From contig JALHMM010000020.1 of assembly GCA_022844045.1 (NCBI GenBank), positions 1 through 64,000 on the forward strand: a stretch of 64,000 nt of DNA. Direction: 5' to 3'. The DNA comes from Reyranellaceae bacterium (GTDB lineage: Bacteria > Pseudomonadota > Alphaproteobacteria > Reyranellales > Reyranellaceae). Below the pieces are notes generated by a model, which did not search any database, was not told the origin of the DNA, and saw nothing but the letters and a program-made list of their open reading frames with translations. Both the position numbers and the translations under genes were made by a program. Positions 31,697 to 41,342 of this stretch are shown piece by piece. Position 1 is the stretch's first letter, and each line of letters opens with the position of its first letter.

Positions 31697-31721
31697 AACG
31701 TCAGTCGCGATCCTGGGTTCC
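31697..31721 (-). promoter_or_regulatory. EcfG-type promoter upstream of opgGH
   Basis: Minus strand GGAAC-N16-CGTT between the DUF421 stop and opgG. Confidence 0.6.
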
Positions 31722-31729
31722 GAAGGATC

Positions 31730-32197
31730 TCAAGACGCCTTCTTCTTGACTGTTATGTGGCCGTTGGTCTCGAGCACCGCCAGTTCGGCCTCGCGAGGCG
31801 TCGTGCACTCATGGGCGCGTAGGGCGGCCAGCAGGTCGGCCTTGGAGACGTTGACCTCCCAAAGCTTCTCATAGTCGACATGGCCGTCGCGGATCAGGAT
31901 CTCCGGACTCCCCTCGACCAGGCGATCAACGGTCTTCGATCGCGCGCTGATGAAGCTGATCGCCAGATTGATGGCCAGCATGGTGGCGATCACCACGATG
32001 GCGGCGACGATCGAATGATCGTCGGCCCCGATGGCGTTGGAAGCGCCCTCGCTGATGAGCAGCAGCACGACAAGATCGTAGGGCGTCATCTGCCCGACCT
32101 GCCGCTTGCCGAATACGCGCAGCAGCACGAGTACCGCCAGGAACACGATCGCGCCGCGTACGATCAGCTCCCATATCGCCAAAGTCGGCATGAACAT
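31730..32197 (-). CDS. DUF421 (YetF-like) membrane protein
   Basis: RVFGKRQVGQMTPYDLVVLLLISEGASNAI. Confidence 0.9.
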   Translation of the reverse strand: MFMPTLAIWELIVRGAIVFLAVLVLLRVFGKRQVGQMTPYDLVVLLLISEGASNAIGADDHSIVAAIVVIATMLAINLAISFISARSKTVDRLVEGSPEILIRDGHVDYEKLWEVNVSKADLLAALRAHECTTPREAELAVLETNGHITVKKKAS

Positions 32198-32359
32198 GAT
32201 CACCCTCCTCGTTCCCGAGAAGGAAAAGGCGGCGAGCGGTCAGGCGTTGCCTGGACTGGAGCACGTTGTGATCGGTCAAATCGAGCCAGTCATCCTGACA
32301 CAAAACAACCACCTCGCCCTATAGTGTCCACCGGCCAGACATATGAGGGAGAGCTCGCG

Positions 32360-33205
32360 ATGCGCGTCGGCGTTTTCTATTTTCCCACGGATTACGGCAT
32401 CCACACCGCCGAACTGGCGCGGGCGCTCGAGGATCGCGGTTTCGACTCGCTGTTCGTCTGTGAGCACACCCATATCCCGGTCAGCCGGCGCACGCCCTTC
32501 CCCGGCGGCGGTGAGCTGCCAAAGCGCTACATCCACACGCACGACCCGTTTGTCGCGCTGTCCTTCGCCGCCGCGGCGACCAGCAAGCTGCTGCTCGGCA
32601 CCGGCGTCGCCCTGATCCCGCAGCGCGATCCCATCATCACCGCCAAGAGCGTCGCCAGCCTCGACCACATGTCGAACGGACGCTTCGTCTTTGGCATAGG
32701 CGGCGGCTGGAACGTCGATGAGATGGAGAATCACGGCGCGCGCCACGCCACGCGCTTCAAGCTGATGCGCGAGCGCGTGCTGGCGATGAAGGAGATGTGG
32801 ACCAAGGACGAAGCCTCGTTCCATGGCGAGATGGTCAATCTCGATCCGCTGTGGTGCTACCCGAAGCCCAAGCAGCGGCCGCATCCGCCGATCCTGCTGG
32901 GCGGCGAGAGCGACCACACGTTGCGCCGCGTCGTCGAGTTCTGCGACGGCTGGTTCCCGCGTCCGCGCGGCTTCGTCGCCAAGGAAGGTGTCGCGCGGCT
33001 GAAAGCCATGGCCGAGAAGATGGGCCGCGATCCCGCGACGCTTTCGATCACTGTGTTCAGCGCGCCGAACGATGCGGCCGCTCTCGCCGAGTACGAGCGA
33101 CACGGCATTCAGCGCGCGCTGCTGATGGTGCCCGACCTGGACCGCGACGGCATCCTGGCCGCGCTCGACAAACTGGCGCCGCTGGCGGCGGCCCACCAGT
33201 CCTGA
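32360..33205 (+). CDS. LLM-class (luciferase-like) F420-type oxidoreductase
   Basis: MRVGVFYFPTDYGIHTAELARALEDRGFDSLFVCEHTHIP. Confidence 0.92.
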   Translation: MRVGVFYFPTDYGIHTAELARALEDRGFDSLFVCEHTHIPVSRRTPFPGGGELPKRYIHTHDPFVALSFAAAATSKLLLGTGVALIPQRDPIITAKSVASLDHMSNGRFVFGIGGGWNVDEMENHGARHATRFKLMRERVLAMKEMWTKDEASFHGEMVNLDPLWCYPKPKQRPHPPILLGGESDHTLRRVVEFCDGWFPRPRGFVAKEGVARLKAMAEKMGRDPATLSITVFSAPNDAAALAEYERHGIQRALLMVPDLDRDGILAALDKLAPLAAAHQS

Positions 33206-33292
33206 GCCCCACACGTCCCAATCATTGCGGGTGGCGTGCCCGGGGGTATGCTGCCGCCGCTCTAGCGCGTCTCCATCCGAAAGGAAGCCATC

Positions 33293-34021
33293 ATGATCGA
33301 CCTGCACTACTGGCCCACGCCCAATGGCAAGAAGGTCACGATACTGCTCGAGGAATGCGGCCTGCCCTACAAGATCGTCCCGGTGAACATCGGCCGCGGC
33401 GACCAGTTCAGCGACGCATTCCTGGAAATGAACCCAAACCATCGCATGCCCGTGATGGTCGACCACGCGCCCAAGGATGGCGGCAAGCCGCTGGTGGTCT
33501 TCGAGTCGGGCGCGATCATGATGTACATCGCCGAGAAGGCCGGGAAGTTCTATCCGCAGGATGTCCGCACCCGCTACGACGTGAACCAGTGGCTGATCTG
33601 GCAGATGGCCAACCAGGGTCCAAAGTCCGGCGAGTGCGGGCATTTCCGCCGCGTCGACCAGGCCAAGGACGGCGACCAGACCTACGCCATCCGGCGCTTC
33701 ACCGACGAGGTCAACCGGCTCTACGGCGTGCTCAACAACCGGCTCTACAAGCACCCATACCTGGCCGGCGACCAGTACACGATCGCCGACATGATCTGTT
33801 ATCCGTGGACCATCAACTGGAAGTTTCAGGGGCAGGACATCGAGGAGTTCCCCTACTTCAAGCGCTGGTTCGAGGAACTGGGCGCACGGCCGGCCGTGCA
33901 GAAGGGTATGGCGGTAGGCGCTGACCTCTCCGTCGACAACGCCAAGTTGCCGCCCGAGGAGCAAGCCCGCCGCGCCAAGCTGCTCTACAACCAGCGCGCC
34001 CGGCCGGTGAAAGTGGCGTAG
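33293..34021 (+). CDS. glutathione S-transferase family protein
   Basis: LHYWPTPNGKKVTILLEECGLPYKIVPVNIGRGDQFSDAFL. Confidence 0.93.
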   Translation: MIDLHYWPTPNGKKVTILLEECGLPYKIVPVNIGRGDQFSDAFLEMNPNHRMPVMVDHAPKDGGKPLVVFESGAIMMYIAEKAGKFYPQDVRTRYDVNQWLIWQMANQGPKSGECGHFRRVDQAKDGDQTYAIRRFTDEVNRLYGVLNNRLYKHPYLAGDQYTIADMICYPWTINWKFQGQDIEEFPYFKRWFEELGARPAVQKGMAVGADLSVDNAKLPPEEQARRAKLLYNQRARPVKVA

Positions 34022-34114
34022 CCGCATCGGCGCTGTTGCGCTCGTTCGCCGCTCGGCCCAAACTGATCGGTTAAGACTATCGCAAAACGTGTGGAAAACA
34101 TTTTGCTTGCAACC

Positions 34115-34226
34115 TGAAACGACTATGTCAGGATGCTGAGCGTATTCGATGTGGTCGCGACTCTCCTCGCGCGGTTTCGAAAGCGATATACGGACGCCGG
34201 GCCCCCGACCGGCGTCCGTTTTGTTT
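34115..34226 (+). ncRNA. Candidate intergenic sRNA ending in a strong terminator
   Basis: Non-ORF stretch ending in 34190-34226 acggacgccgg-gcccccga-ccggcgtccgt-tttgttt; ctctcctc motif in it; 5' end not determined. Confidence 0.35.
34190..34226 (+). terminator. Rho-independent terminator
   Basis: 11-bp GC-rich stem, 8-nt loop, T-rich tail. Confidence 0.8.
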
Positions 34227-34309
34227 CGCCCCCGTGACGCTCCCGCTTCTTGACGCCATCGACCGCCGCTGGCCGACTACACTGTCCATTCGCGGGGAGG
34301 GAGTGCCGC

Positions 34310-34690
34310 ATGCCTCATACACCGGCCAGCATGGCGATCATCGTCAAGAAGGATGGCGGGGGAGAAACGAACGCCATGAAGCAGGCTCAGGCCGAGACGT
34401 ATCTCGCCAACCTGCTGACGGCCGACCGCGTCGCCAACCTGAAGCAAGCGATGAACGACGTCTTCAGCGGCAAGGGCAAGGCGACCAGCGCCTACACGTT
34501 CGCCGGCCAACCCGTGCTGCACGCCTCGTCGGGCAACATGCAGAAGAGCACTACCCTGTTCTTCTACATGTTCGGTACGACCGCCAAGATCTTTGCCATG
34601 GGCAAGCACGAGACATCGACCACCTACGCTGTCAGCGACTACGGCCAGCGCGGCACCGACTTCCAGCTCGGCAGGACGATCTCGCTCTGA
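34310..34690 (+). CDS. hypothetical protein
   Basis: ggagggag RBS-like; coherent 126-aa ORF. Confidence 0.6.
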   Translation: MPHTPASMAIIVKKDGGGETNAMKQAQAETYLANLLTADRVANLKQAMNDVFSGKGKATSAYTFAGQPVLHASSGNMQKSTTLFFYMFGTTAKIFAMGKHETSTTYAVSDYGQRGTDFQLGRTISL

Positions 34691-34709
34691 CGCGCGCGCT
34701 TCCGGCGCG

Positions 34710-35867
34710 CTACTGGCGCACCACGTCGAACACCGCCTGGCGCAGCTCGTCGGCGGCCTTGGCGACCTCGGTCCGGCCATCGCCGCTCTGGAACGACGGC
34801 CCGACCATGGCGAAGACGTAGTGGCTGACGCCGTCGGCCATCGGCACCACCATGTAGCGCGCCTCGGTCGTGCGCAGCGAGGCTTCGCAGGTGCTGAAGA
34901 GCCGCACGACCCGCTGCGAGCGCGGATCCGCGATCGTGCCTGAGTCGAAGCGCCCGCCGCCGCAGGCGCGGCGGTCGGCGGCGACGATGGTACCGGCGAT
35001 GGCTGCGGCGCTGAGCCCGCTTTGTGCCGGCACGATGTCGAGCGCACCGGTCAGCAGGTCGGAGCGCCAGGTCAGATCGGCGCGCGCCGATTGCGCGAGA
35101 CCGCGGTCGATCGCCTCGCGCTCGCTCATCGGCCGGAAGCCCTGCATCGCCGGCGTGGCGAGAATCGCCGACAGGGTGCGCGCCGCCTCGACGCGCTGTT
35201 GCGCCGTGCTCTCCGGCCAAAGTCGTCGCGGATTGGCCGGTGCTGGCGCCCCCGATGGCGGAGCTGGCTGGACCGAGGGCTGCGCCGGTCGCGGATCCGC
35301 CGGTTGCGGCACGGTGATCGGTCCCGGGCGATCGGCCGCGGACTGAGGCGGTCGCGGTTGGGGCGGAGCGGACGCCAGCTGGTTTCGCGTGCAGCCGATG
35401 AGCACGGTCAGCGCTGTGCTGGTGCCCTGCAGGCTGAACTGGAAGCGGTCGCTGCTTGACACCATGATCAGCTGATTGCCGCGGCGGAACAGGTCGAACA
35501 GCGTGGTCTGCGCCGGCAGCTCGGCGACGAAGAACTGTCGATTGACCGCCTTGGCCTGCACGGTGCCGGCATTGACGCCGTCGACGCTCAGCGAGACCGG
35601 GTAGCTCTGGCCGACATTGAGGTTCCAGGCTTTGTAGCTCCAGCCGATGCGCCACGTGTAGTTGTCGGAGATCGCGAAGAACATCGAGACGCCGTTGGGA
35701 TACGGCGTGCTCATGGCGCAATGCGAGAAGCGACCGGTGTTGTCGTTGGTGTAGGCGGCGCCTTTCCAGATGCCGCTATCGAACTGGCTGCCGTTGATCA
35801 GCTCGGCGCGCGCTGCGACGCCGACCATCAACGCCGAAGCAAAAAACAAAGCCCCGAACAGACGCAT
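34710..35867 (-). CDS. hypothetical secreted protein
   Basis: Signal peptide MRLFGALFFASALMVGVAARA; Pro-rich middle. Confidence 0.7.
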   Translation of the reverse strand: MRLFGALFFASALMVGVAARAELINGSQFDSGIWKGAAYTNDNTGRFSHCAMSTPYPNGVSMFFAISDNYTWRIGWSYKAWNLNVGQSYPVSLSVDGVNAGTVQAKAVNRQFFVAELPAQTTLFDLFRRGNQLIMVSSSDRFQFSLQGTSTALTVLIGCTRNQLASAPPQPRPPQSAADRPGPITVPQPADPRPAQPSVQPAPPSGAPAPANPRRLWPESTAQQRVEAARTLSAILATPAMQGFRPMSEREAIDRGLAQSARADLTWRSDLLTGALDIVPAQSGLSAAAIAGTIVAADRRACGGGRFDSGTIADPRSQRVVRLFSTCEASLRTTEARYMVVPMADGVSHYVFAMVGPSFQSGDGRTEVAKAADELRQAVFDVVRQ

Positions 35868-35936
35868 TGTGGTTCCGTCAAACACGCAAAGGTCTTCCAA
35901 GGCACTGTACCCGCGGCCCCCGTGCGCTTCAATGAA

Positions 35937-36818
35937 TCAGGCGCCGAAACGCGGCGTGAAGCTCTCGCCCTTGTGATCGACGCGACACACGAAGGGGGCG
36001 CCGAAATGCGCCGGCATCAGCAGCGCACCGGAGCCGGCGCAGTCCTCCAGCACCTGGCGGCGGCTCTTGCGGGCGTTGACCTGATCGGCGCAGGCGAAGC
36101 TGTTCCACTCCGGGTGATAGACCTGGATGGCGTGGTGCAGGATGTCGCCGCAGAACAGCGCCTTCTGGCCGCGCGAGGCGAGGTTGATCGCCACCGTGCC
36201 GGGCGTATGGCCGGGCCGCGGATCGAGCGAGAGGTGCTCGTCGACGGCATGCGCACCGTCGACCATCTGCGACAGCCGCGCCTCGACGACCGGAAGCACG
36301 CTGTCGCGGAACGAGCCCTGGTTGACCGGGCCGGTAGCCGGATCGCTATCAAGCTTGAGGTAGTGGTCGTAATCGGCGCGGCTGAAAACGTACTTGGCGT
36401 TGGGGAAGGTCGGCACCCAGCGGCCGTTCTCCAGCCGCGTGTTCCAGCCGACATGGTCCATGTGCAGGTGCGTGCACATCACAATGTCGACCTGCTCCGG
36501 CTTTACGCCGGCGGCCGCCAGCCGCTCCAGATAGGGCGTGTTCATCATGTCCCACATCTTGCGCATCGGGCGCGGCTTGTGGTTGCCGACGCAGCCGTCG
36601 ATCAGGATGCGCTTGCCGCCCACGGTGATCAGCCAGCTATGCACGCTGAGCTTGATCATGCCGCTGGCCGGGTCGAAATGATTGGGCAGCATCCAGTCGC
36701 GGTGCTGGGCGACGATCTCCGGCCGCCAGTCGGTAAAGAACCGCGCCGCGTCGAAATTCGGTTCGTAGGTTTCCTCGATGCGCGTGACCGTCGCGTCGCC
36801 GATCTTCACCGCGTCCAT
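35937..36818 (-). CDS. MBL-fold metallohydrolase
   Basis: CTHLHMDHVGWNT, GHTPGTVAINL. Confidence 0.9.
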   Translation of the reverse strand: MDAVKIGDATVTRIEETYEPNFDAARFFTDWRPEIVAQHRDWMLPNHFDPASGMIKLSVHSWLITVGGKRILIDGCVGNHKPRPMRKMWDMMNTPYLERLAAAGVKPEQVDIVMCTHLHMDHVGWNTRLENGRWVPTFPNAKYVFSRADYDHYLKLDSDPATGPVNQGSFRDSVLPVVEARLSQMVDGAHAVDEHLSLDPRPGHTPGTVAINLASRGQKALFCGDILHHAIQVYHPEWNSFACADQVNARKSRRQVLEDCAGSGALLMPAHFGAPFVCRVDHKGESFTPRFGA

Positions 36819-36913
36819 TGCGCCCCTCCCATGCGTGATGCTCGTTGCCTCGATCCTAGCGCGTCCCGACGGTCGCGATACACTGTCTTGAGAAACACCG
36901 AGGGAGAGCGCCC

Positions 36914-38173
36914 ATGCCGTTGCCGGCCGATGTCGATACCACCAGCCCCAAGTACCTCCGAGACAAATACGCCATCGTCGGCGTCGGCGAGACGACCTAC
37001 ACCCGCGGCTCGGGAATCACGACGCGCGCGCTGGGTACATGGGCAGTGCGCAACGCCATCGCCGACGCCGGCCTGAAACCCTCCGACATCGACGGCATGC
37101 TGTCCTACCAGTCCGGCGATTCGACCTTCGGGCCGTTCATCGCCGGCGATCTCGGCATCCGGCTCAACTTCTATATGGACGTCTTCGGCGGCGGCTCCTC
37201 GACCGAGGCGCTGTGCGGCCTGGCGATCGGCCTGATCGAGGCAGGCATGTGCAAGACCGTGGTGATCTTCCGCGCCATGAACGGCTTCTCGCAGGTCCGC
37301 ATCGGCGGCACCGGCGCGCGCGCCGCGGCGCCGGTCCAGGGCGACATGCTGCACGGCCGCGCCTATGGCTGGCAGAGCGCCGGGCAGATGTTCAGCCTGA
37401 GCTTCATGCGGCACATGCACGATTACGGCACGACGTCGGCGCAGGTCGCCGCCGTGAAGGCGATCCACAGCGAGCACGCCGGCAACAACCCCAAGGCCTA
37501 CTACAAGGAAAAGGTCACGGTCGACGACGTGCTGAACAGCCGGATCATCTGCAAGCCGCTGCACCTGCTCGATTGCTGCGTCGAGACCGATAACGGCACG
37601 GCGATCATCATCACCTCGGCCGAGCGCGCCAAGGATTGCAAGCACACGCCGGCGCTGATCCGGGGCGTCGTCGGCCGCTGCAACAAGCCGCGCATGGACA
37701 TGCACTACCAGCACGGCCCGATCTCCACGGTCGCCGGCCACTACGGCAAGGACATCCTGTGGCCGAACTCGGGCGTCGGACCCCAGGACGTCGATGTCAC
37801 CGGCTCCTACGACGCCTTCACCTTCACCACCATGCTGCAGCTCGAGGATTACGGCTTCTGCAAGAAGGGCGAGGGTGGCCATTACGTCAGCGACGGCACG
37901 ATGCGGCTGGGCGGCAAGCGGCCCAACAACACCAGCGGCGGCCATCTCTGCGAGGGCTATACGCACGGCGTGAACATGGTGGTCGAGAACGTGCGGCAGC
38001 TGCGGCACGACGTCGACGATTCGTGTCCCATCGGACCCGATGGAAAACGCCAGCACACCTACGACTACCGGCCCGGCGGCTGCCGCCAGGTGAAGAACGT
38101 CGAGGTCAGCGCCAATCTCGGCTGGGCGATGCCCGGCACGGGCTCGGCGATGGTCATGCGGCGCGGCGCCTGA
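36914..38173 (+). CDS. Thiolase family / lipid-transfer-type acetyl-CoA acetyltransferase
   Basis: YAIVGVGETTYTRGSG, HLCEGYTHG. Confidence 0.88.
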   Translation: MPLPADVDTTSPKYLRDKYAIVGVGETTYTRGSGITTRALGTWAVRNAIADAGLKPSDIDGMLSYQSGDSTFGPFIAGDLGIRLNFYMDVFGGGSSTEALCGLAIGLIEAGMCKTVVIFRAMNGFSQVRIGGTGARAAAPVQGDMLHGRAYGWQSAGQMFSLSFMRHMHDYGTTSAQVAAVKAIHSEHAGNNPKAYYKEKVTVDDVLNSRIICKPLHLLDCCVETDNGTAIIITSAERAKDCKHTPALIRGVVGRCNKPRMDMHYQHGPISTVAGHYGKDILWPNSGVGPQDVDVTGSYDAFTFTTMLQLEDYGFCKKGEGGHYVSDGTMRLGGKRPNNTSGGHLCEGYTHGVNMVVENVRQLRHDVDDSCPIGPDGKRQHTYDYRPGGCRQVKNVEVSANLGWAMPGTGSAMVMRRGA

Positions 38174-38187
38174 GGGAGGAACGCACC

Positions 38188-38706
38188 ATGGCCATCAGCG
38201 CGACCTATCTCGGCATGCCGCTGGAGATCAACGATCTCGATCTCGAGAACCTCGAGTACTTCAAGCACTGCGCGGCGCACGACTTCCACCTGCAGCGCTG
38301 CGATGCCTGCGGCCTGCTGCGCTATCCGCCGACCACCGGCTGCCCGTTCTGCAGCCACGCCAAGTCGACCTGGACGCGGGTCGAGGGCAAGGGCGCGGTG
38401 CACTCCTACTCCGAGGTGCACCACGCCATTCAACCCGCGTTCAAGCAGCACACGCCCTACTTGATCCTGCTGGTCGACCTCGACACGCAGAAGGGCAAGC
38501 CGACCGAGCACCAGGCGCTGCGCGTCGTCGGCAACCTCACGACACCGGACGGCAAGCTGGCGCCGCCCGACATGGTCAAGCGCGTGGGCATCGGCAGCCG
38601 CATGCGCATGGTCTTCGCCGACGTGGCGCCCGGCCTGTCGATCCCGCAGTGGACGATCGACGAGGCGGCACAGCAACCGGCCAAGCCGTGGCGGTATCCG
38701 GAGTAG
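38188..38706 (+). CDS. Zn-ribbon/OB-fold (DUF35) partner of thiolase
   Basis: LQRCDACGLLRYPPTTGCPFCSHAKSTWTRVEGKGAVHSYSEVHH. Confidence 0.9.
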   Translation: MAISATYLGMPLEINDLDLENLEYFKHCAAHDFHLQRCDACGLLRYPPTTGCPFCSHAKSTWTRVEGKGAVHSYSEVHHAIQPAFKQHTPYLILLVDLDTQKGKPTEHQALRVVGNLTTPDGKLAPPDMVKRVGIGSRMRMVFADVAPGLSIPQWTIDEAAQQPAKPWRYPE

Positions 38707-38709
38707 CGC

Positions 38710-39588
38710 TCAGGCGACACCCTCCGGCACGCGCAACGGGATGCGCAGATAGCGCGTGCCGTTGGCGTCGGGCGGCGGCAGCCGACCGGCGCGTATGTTG
38801 ACCTGGATCGAGGGCAGCAGCAGGACCGGCGCCGCCAGCGTCGCGTCGCGCTGTTTGCGCATCGCCACGAAGGCCGCCTGATCGACGCCATCGTGCACAT
38901 GCACGTTCTTGTGGCGCTGCTCGCCCACAGTTGTCTCCCACGCGTAGGCGTCGCGCCCCGGCGCCTTGTAGTCGTGGCACATGAACAGGCGGGTCTCGGG
39001 CGGCAGCGACAGCAGGCGCTGGATCGAGGCGTAGAGCCTGGCGGCGTCGTCGCCGGGAAAGTCTGCGCGGGCCGTGCCGTAGTCGGGCATGAAGATCGTG
39101 TCGCCGACGAACACGGCGTCGCCGATTCGATAGGCGACGTCCGCCGGTGTGTGGCCCGGCAGATGCATCACCTCGATCTCCAGTTCGCCCAGCTTCAGGC
39201 GATCGCCATCACGCACCAGCCGGTCGAACTCCCGTCCATCGCCTGTGACGTCGGCGGCGTCGAACACCGGCGCGAAGATGCGTTGCACGTCACGGATATG
39301 CTCGCCGATCGCGATGGCGGCGCCGGTACGGGCCTTCAGGTACTGCGCCGCGCTCAGGTGGTCTGCGTGCGCATGGGTCTCGAGGATCCAGTCGACGCGC
39401 AATCCGAGTCCGGCGATCCGCGCGAGCAGCTTGTCGGCGGAACCGGTCGACACCTTACCGGCGCGATGATCGTAGTCGAGGACTGGATCGACGATCGCGG
39501 CCCGGCCGGTCGCCGGGTCGGCGACCAGATAGCTGATGGTGAAGGTCGCCTCGTCGAAGAAGGCCTCAATGTCGAGTGATGATGCCAT
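38710..39588 (-). CDS. MBL-fold persulfide dioxygenase-like (Blh/ETHE1 type)
   Basis: [56 protein letters not shown]-like region; divergent from bigR-like gene. Confidence 0.88.
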   Translation of the reverse strand: [292 protein letters not shown]

Positions 39589-39612
39589 CTGTTGTGCCTC
39601 CGAAGTGGATAC

Positions 39613-39641
39613 TTGACATATATATTAGCGTTCGCTACATT
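39613..39641 (+). promoter_or_regulatory. Sigma70-type promoter TTGACA-N17-TACATT overlapping inverted repeat tagcg-tt-cgcta (39626-39637)
   Basis: Canonical spacing; palindrome fits an ArsR/BigR-type operator. Confidence 0.65.
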
Positions 39642-39668
39642 AGCAATGTCTTAATAAGAGAAACGACA

Positions 39669-39989
39669 ATGGCGCCAGCAGCAACCCGCATCGACACAAA
39701 GGCACTGGAAAACAGAGCCGCGGAGGTCGCCGACGTCCTGCGCGCGCTGGCCAACGATCGGCGTCTGCTGATCCTGTGCCGGCTCGTGGAGGAAGGCGAA
39801 GCGACGGTCGGCGCGCTCGCGAAAGACGTGGGCCTGTCGCAATCGGCGCTGTCCCAGCATCTCGCCCGTATGCGCGACGAAGGTATCGTCACGTTCCGTC
39901 GCGAGTCGCAGACGATCTGGTACCGGATCGCCGACCCGAGAATCGGCACGCTGCTGTCGACGCTGCACCGGCTCTATTGCCGGGACTGA
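39669..39989 (+). CDS. bigR: ArsR/BigR-type transcriptional regulator
   Basis: ANDRRLLILCRLVEEGEATVGALAKDVGLSQSALSQHLARMRDEGIV. Confidence 0.88.
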   Translation: MAPAATRIDTKALENRAAEVADVLRALANDRRLLILCRLVEEGEATVGALAKDVGLSQSALSQHLARMRDEGIVTFRRESQTIWYRIADPRIGTLLSTLHRLYCRD

Positions 39990-40013
39990 ACCACACTTCC
40001 GAAAGGATCGACT

Positions 40014-40541
40014 ATGACTCTTCCCACCATCACGCCGCAGGCGGCCAAGCAGCTCATCGACCAGGGCGCGGTACTCGTCGACATCCGTGAGCTCGACGAG
40101 CACCGGCGTGAGCGCGTACCGGGTGCGCGACACGAGGCTCTCTCCCGCCTCGCCCCGATCAACGTCGACGGGGCGCGGGCGATCGTCTTCCATTGCCGCT
40201 CCGGCGCACGCACCCAGGCCAACGCCCAGCGGCTCGCGGATGCCGCCCGGTGCGACGCATACATCCTTGAAGGCGGCCTCGAGGCGTGGAAGAAGGCCGG
40301 TCTGCCGGTGACGACCGACCACAAGCAGCCGATCGAGGTGATGCGCCAGGTCCAGATCGCCGCCGGCAGCCTCGTGGTGATCGGCGCCGTGCTGGCCCTG
40401 ACCGTCTCACCGGCCTTCATCGCGCTTTCGGCGTTCGTCGGCGCCGGCCTCGTGTTCGCGGGCGTGAGCGGATGGTGCGGCATGGCAAAACTGCTGGCCC
40501 TGATGCCATGGAACCGAGCGGCGAGAGGCGCGGCGGCATGA
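40014..40541 (+). CDS. Rhodanese domain plus DUF2892-type membrane protein
   Basis: VLVDIRELDEHRRERVPGARH, VFHCRSGARTQANAQRL; C-terminal TM. Confidence 0.9.
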   Translation: MTLPTITPQAAKQLIDQGAVLVDIRELDEHRRERVPGARHEALSRLAPINVDGARAIVFHCRSGARTQANAQRLADAARCDAYILEGGLEAWKKAGLPVTTDHKQPIEVMRQVQIAAGSLVVIGAVLALTVSPAFIALSAFVGAGLVFAGVSGWCGMAKLLALMPWNRAARGAAA

Positions 40542-41335
40542 TCGCGGCTTTGGGCCCGGCCGCGCTGGCGCTTGGGTCTGGCGCCGCCATCGGTATCGTC
40601 CTCGCGCTCATCGGCGGCGGCGGATCAATTCTCGCCGTGCCCCTGCTCGTCTACCTGGTCGGCATGCCCTCGACACACGCCGCGGTCGGCACCGCCGCCC
40701 TCGCTGTCGCGGTCAACGCCGCCGTCGGCCTGGGGCTGCACGCCCGGCGCACGCGCATTCACTGGCCCTGCGCGGCGGTGTTCAGCGCCGCCGGCGTCGG
40801 CGGTGCGCTTCTCGGCGCCGCCATCGGCAAGGCGACGGACGGTCAGAAGCTGCTGGCGCTCTTTGGTCTGGTCATGATCGCGGTCGGCTTGCTGATGCTG
40901 CGGTCGAAGCGAGTCGGCGGCGACGATGTCTGGCTGACGCGCGACAGCGCGCCCCGCCTGGTGCCGCGTCTCCTCGGCCTGGGCGCCGGCGTCGGCATGC
41001 TGTCGGGGTTCTTCGGAATTGGCGGCGGTTTCCTGATCGTGCCGGGACTGATGATGGCGACGGGCATGAGCCTGCAGGCCGCCGCGAGCGCCTCACTCAT
41101 CGCCGTCGCCGCGTTCGGCCTGGCGTCGGCATCGAGCTATGCCTGGTCCGGCCTGATCGACTGGCCGATCGCTGGCCTGCTGATCGTCGGGGGCGCCGCT
41201 GGCGCGATGCTGGGCGCCCGCGCCAACGCCGCGCTCGCCCAAGACAAGGCGATCCTCACCCGGTTGTTCGCCGGCTTCGTGATCGCCGCGGGCCTCTATG
41301 TCAGCATGCGCGGTTTGCTGACCCTCTACGGCTGA
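40538..41335 (+). CDS. TauE/SafE family sulfite exporter-like permease
   Basis: Multi-TM; LIGGGGSILAVPLLVYLVGMPSTHAAVGTAALAVAVNA; ATGA overlap. Confidence 0.9.
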   Translation: MIAALGPAALALGSGAAIGIVLALIGGGGSILAVPLLVYLVGMPSTHAAVGTAALAVAVNAAVGLGLHARRTRIHWPCAAVFSAAGVGGALLGAAIGKATDGQKLLALFGLVMIAVGLLMLRSKRVGGDDVWLTRDSAPRLVPRLLGLGAGVGMLSGFFGIGGGFLIVPGLMMATGMSLQAAASASLIAVAAFGLASASSYAWSGLIDWPIAGLLIVGGAAGAMLGARANAALAQDKAILTRLFAGFVIAAGLYVSMRGLLTLYG

Positions 41336-41342
41336 TTCCCGA

